A DNA stretch of 9,508 nt from Bog-756 sp050011635 (GTDB lineage Bacteria; Actinomycetota; Acidimicrobiia; Acidimicrobiales; RAAP-2): assembly GCA_050011635.1 (NCBI GenBank), contig JBEKIU010000164.1, positions 1 through 9,508 on the forward strand, read 5' to 3'. The notes under the pieces are model-generated. The model worked only from the letters and a program-made list of their open reading frames with translations, ran no database searches and was not told where the DNA came from. A program made the position numbers and the translations under genes. Each line of letters starts with the position of its first letter. The first letter of the stretch is position 1. Below are positions 6,846-9,508 of this stretch, one piece after another.

Positions 6846-6876
6846 GGGGTCGGGACCTCCGTGCCAGCGGCCGGGT

Positions 6877-8295
6877 TCAACTGGCTTGACTGACCGAGCT
6901 CATGTTGAAGTCGGGGATCCGAAGTGGTGGCATACGGGTACGGTTGAGGTATTCGCCGAATTCGCGGCCCAGTGAGCGCTCGGTGGCACCGACTTCGGAG
7001 GCGCGGGCCAGAAGGTCCACAGGGCTTTCATTGAAGCGGAAGTTGTTCGATGCCCCGACGACCTCGCCGTCCTCGATGACATAGACACCATCGCGGGTCA
7101 GGCCGGTCAGGAGCATGGTGGCCGGATCCACCTCGCGGATGTACCAGAGGCAGGTCAAGAGGAGCCCGCGCTCGGTTCGGGACACCATCTCCGACAAGGA
7201 TCCGCCCGCTCCCGGCAGCTCCAGTACGAGGTTGTCGATGAAGCCCGCGGGTTCTGCACGGGATCGAGCGGCACCGGCCCGGTGGTAGCGGAGGCGGTTC
7301 AGGCGACCATCGACGATCCAGTCGGTGCGGTGCAGGGCCAGCCCGTTGTCGAAGACCGACGTGTCGGACGTAGATGAGGTGGCGGTGAGGAAGGGGGTGC
7401 ATTCGAGTCCGGGCTCGGCCGGATCGCTGCGGAGATCGAAGGCCAGAGGCGAGAGCTCGTCGCCCACCCGGGTTCCCCCTCCCGGACGGGAGAAGACCGT
7501 CTTGCCGTCCTCGGCGTCCTGTCCGCTTGCTTCGTAGGCGATGGACACCATCAGATCGGCCACGGCCTCTGCCGGGAGGAGGACCTCGTACCGACCGGCG
7601 GCCCGGTCCAATCGCTCGGTGGACCACGCCAGCCGCGTCCGCAGCCGGGCCTCGACATCATCCACGGACACGTCGGCGAAATCATTGGTGGCGACGCCGG
7701 CCCAGGTCGAAGCCGACCCGTCACCGGTTCGGGCCACCAGCTGAAGGGCACCCTGGGGTTGGCAATGCGCCAGGCGCACCCCTGTCGAGGTACCCAGGTA
7801 CTCGGTCGTGCGTCGATGTTCGGCGAATCCGGCCAGGACGTAGTCGGCGGCCCGGGCCCGGCCGAAGGCTCCGGACAGCTCGGACAGCACCCCGGAGAGG
7901 ACGGTGAGGTCGGTCTGGCCCGGAGGGGCGTCGAACGTCCTCGAGCCCTCCGGAAAGGTCCCGGCGGGTGGCGGTTGGACGAGCGGGGCGGAATCATCGG
8001 CCGGAGGGGATCCGAGTGCGTCGGCTTCGGCGGCGCGGACCAGTTCGGGGACGTCGACGTCACCCCCGCGGCGGGCTACCCCCGCGGCCATCCCGCCGCC
8101 GACATCGCGCATGCTGATGACGGTCACCCGCCGGCCGCGCCGGCTCCCGTTGGTCGTGGTGGTGTTGTTGGCCACGCGCACTTCGACCTCGCTCGTCTCT
8201 TCGACGATGACGACGCAGTGGTCACTGCCGGCGCGGGCGGCTGTCAGGATGTCCTCCACGACCGCCTGGGCGGGCGGAAGGCCGCTCCCGGTCAC
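6877..8295 (-). CDS. TldE/PmbA-like subunit of a TldD/TldE-type protease
   Basis: This 472-residue protein belongs to the TldD/PmbA family by position, length and features: a variable N-terminal half (1-150), a central segment with YLGTSTGVRLAHCQPQGAL (166-184), RYEVLLPAEAVADLM (235-249), and a C-terminal domain with DNGLALHRTDWIVDGRLN (316-333), LLTGLTRDGVYVIEDGEVV (395-413) and NNFRFNESP (417-425). It has no HExxxH, as expected for the non-catalytic TldE partner that completes a heterodimer with the metal-bearing TldD. Known roles in other bacteria are trimming of modified peptides such as microcin B17 and turnover of unfolded peptides. The start is GTG at 8293-8295, overlapping the tldD-like stop as GTGA, with AGGAG (complement of 8304-8308) eight bases upstream. 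A longer frame from 8400 exists but would only overlap the upstream gene. Residues 98-122 are Pro/Asp-rich and probably a loop. No peptide substrate gene is seen nearby. Confidence 0.88.
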   Translation of the reverse strand: MTGSGLPPAQAVVEDILTAARAGSDHCVVIVEETSEVEVRVANNTTTTNGSRRGRRVTVISMRDVGGGMAAGVARRGGDVDVPELVRAAEADALGSPPADDSAPLVQPPPAGTFPEGSRTFDAPPGQTDLTVLSGVLSELSGAFGRARAADYVLAGFAEHRRTTEYLGTSTGVRLAHCQPQGALQLVARTGDGSASTWAGVATNDFADVSVDDVEARLRTRLAWSTERLDRAAGRYEVLLPAEAVADLMVSIAYEASGQDAEDGKTVFSRPGGGTRVGDELSPLAFDLRSDPAEPGLECTPFLTATSSTSDTSVFDNGLALHRTDWIVDGRLNRLRYHRAGAARSRAEPAGFIDNLVLELPGAGGSLSEMVSRTERGLLLTCLWYIREVDPATMLLTGLTRDGVYVIEDGEVVGASNNFRFNESPVDLLARASEVGATERSLGREFGEYLNRTRMPPLRIPDFNMSSVSQAS

Positions 8296-9508
8296 CGCCC
8301 AGACTCCTGGCGGGCGTTGAGGACCCGGACACCGCGCACCAGAACCGACGGGCAGCCATGGGAGACCGGAGCGACTTGGCCCGGCTGACCCTTTCCGCAA
8401 TTGAACGCGCCACCCAGAAGGTAGGTCGAACGACCACCGACAGCCTCCATCGAGCCCCAGAACTCGGTGGTGGTGGCCTGGTAGGCCACATCTCTGACCT
8501 GACCGGCCAGGCGGCCACCTTCGATCCGGAAGAAGCGTTGGCCGGTGAATTGGAAGTTGTAGCGCTGCATGTCGATCGACCAGCTCTTGTCGCCCACGAT
8601 GTAGATACCCCGTTCGACCCCACCGATGAGGTCCTCGGTGCTCGGTCCCACCCCGTCGGCCGGCTGCAACGAGACATTCGCCATGCGCTGGATGGGTATG
8701 TGCAGCGGCGAGTCGGCGAAGGCACAGCCGTTGGAGGACCCGAGCCCGCTCATCGCGGCCATCGCCCGATCGAGTTGGTACCCGGCCAGGATGCCCCCAC
8801 GGATGAGATCGAACGACTGACCGGGCACGCCTTCATCGTCGATGGCTACGGTGGCCAGTCCGTAGGGCGTCGTGCGGTCGCCGGTGACGTTCATCGCGGC
8901 CGAGCCGTACTGCAATGTCCCAAGCTTGTCGAAGGTGGCGAACGACGTCCCGGCGTAGGCCGCTTCGTACCCCATGGCCCGGTCCAACTCCGTGGCATGC
9001 CCGATCGACTCGTGGATCGTGAGCCACAGATTGGTCGGATCGATGACCAGGTCGTACTGGCCGGCTTCGACTGACGGGGACCCGACTTTCTCCGCCAACA
9101 GAACGGGCATCGATTCGAGCTCGGCGTTCCAGTCCCACCCCTCGCCCAGCAGGTACTCCCATCCCCGGCCGGTCGGCGGCGCGACGGTGCGCATCGTCTC
9201 GAACCCGCCATCGGGGTCGACAGCGACCGCCTCGACAACCGGGTGGACCCGGACCCGCGACTGGGTGGCTTCGGTCCCGGCCAGGTCGGCGTAGTACTTG
9301 TCCTCGGTGACGGCAAGGACCTCGGCGGTGACATGGTCCACCGCGTCCGCGGCCAACAGGCGTCCGCTCCACTCGGCCAGGAGTCCGACTTTCTCTGCCA
9401 ATGGAACTGACACCGGATCGACCTCATGGGGGGCGGTCCATCCGACGACCCCGTGCCCCGCCTCTGTCGCCAGCTCGACCGGCCGGCCGCCGGCGGCGGC
9501 GATGACCC
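8292..9508 (-). CDS. TldD-like zinc metalloprotease subunit (N-terminus cut by window edge)
   Basis: The frame is open to the right edge (APHEVDPVSVPLAEK precedes the first in-window GTG at 9413), so the gene starts outside the window. It carries the TldD zinc motif HESIGH (HExxxH) at 9014-8997. The later Cys in GAFNCGKGQPGQ (codon 8397-8399) matches the third metal ligand of TldD. VIDPTNLWLTIHES, a SFDLIRGGILAGYQLDR segment and the C-terminal GVRVLNARQESGR are typical of the family. TldD supplies the metal active site of the TldD/TldE heterodimer, which degrades unstructured peptides reaching its inner chamber. The stop overlaps the TldE-like start by four bases, so both subunits are expected in equal amounts. 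Catalytic residues are intact in the part seen. The promoter and N-terminal domain are outside the window. Substrate in this organism is unknown. Confidence 0.9.
   Translation of the reverse strand, partial: VIAAAGGRPVELATEAGHGVVGWTAPHEVDPVSVPLAEKVGLLAEWSGRLLAADAVDHVTAEVLAVTEDKYYADLAGTEATQSRVRVHPVVEAVAVDPDGGFETMRTVAPPTGRGWEYLLGEGWDWNAELESMPVLLAEKVGSPSVEAGQYDLVIDPTNLWLTIHESIGHATELDRAMGYEAAYAGTSFATFDKLGTLQYGSAAMNVTGDRTTPYGLATVAIDDEGVPGQSFDLIRGGILAGYQLDRAMAAMSGLGSSNGCAFADSPLHIPIQRMANVSLQPADGVGPSTEDLIGGVERGIYIVGDKSWSIDMQRYNFQFTGQRFFRIEGGRLAGQVRDVAYQATTTEFWGSMEAVGGRSTYLLGGAFNCGKGQPGQVAPVSHGCPSVLVRGVRVLNARQESGR
8304..8308 (-). promoter_or_regulatory. Ribosome binding site of the tldE-like gene
   Basis: On the minus strand AGGAG lies eight bases before the GTG at 8295-8293, within the last codons of the tldD-like gene. 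Together with the GTGA overlap it fixes the start. Confidence 0.7.

Noticed and set aside
6846..6860. Small hairpin (GGGGT-CGGG-ACCTC) between the convergent CYTH-CHAD and tldE-like genes as a shared terminator
   Set aside because: The stem is only five pairs with one G-U and has no T-tract on either side; it cannot be called an intrinsic terminator.
8296..8400. Longer N-terminus for the tldE-like gene starting at 8400
   Set aside because: It would overlap the tldD-like C-terminus by over 100 bases with shadow-like sequence. GTG 8295 has AGGAG at good spacing and a GTGA overlap.

Overview
The window is high-GC DNA with strong G/C preference at third codon positions, frequent GTG starts and several GTGA stop/start overlaps. 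Together with a DUF3662-like/FHA protein, a CYTH-CHAD protein and a TldD/TldE pair, this suggests an actinobacterium, possibly of the Acidimicrobiia. That lineage is an inference from gene content and composition, not from a marker gene. No rRNA, tRNA, CRISPR array, insertion sequence or prophage gene was seen.

Layout. Positions 1-2719 (+) hold the 3' part of a GH38 alpha-mannosidase gene. It is joined by a 4-nt GTGA overlap to a phosphoheptose-isomerase-like SIS gene, so the two form one sugar-metabolism transcription unit. Positions 2757-5090 (+) hold a membrane-anchored FHA-domain protein, then a membrane protein of the D-Ala-D-Ala carboxypeptidase fold (peptidase S11). The second protein has lost the catalytic Ser and Lys of SxxK and the Ser of SxN, so it looks like a pseudo-enzyme. 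A 105-bp gap between these two genes carries an inverted repeat and a possible promoter for a leaderless mRNA.

Positions 5091-5288 form an intergenic region with a short reading frame that has a good ribosome binding site. Its stop codon overlaps the GTG start of the next gene, a CYTH-CHAD protein (5289-6845, +) expected to bind or process polyphosphate or other phosphorylated ligands. On the opposite strand, 6877-9508 encodes the convergent TldE/PmbA-like and TldD-like pair, again joined by a GTGA overlap. The tldD-like gene runs off the right edge of the window.

The most interesting parts are the catalytically dead S11 homologue beside an FHA protein, which may be a cell-envelope regulatory pair, and the coupled short reading frame in front of the CYTH-CHAD gene. 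The rest looks like ordinary actinobacterial housekeeping and metabolic content.
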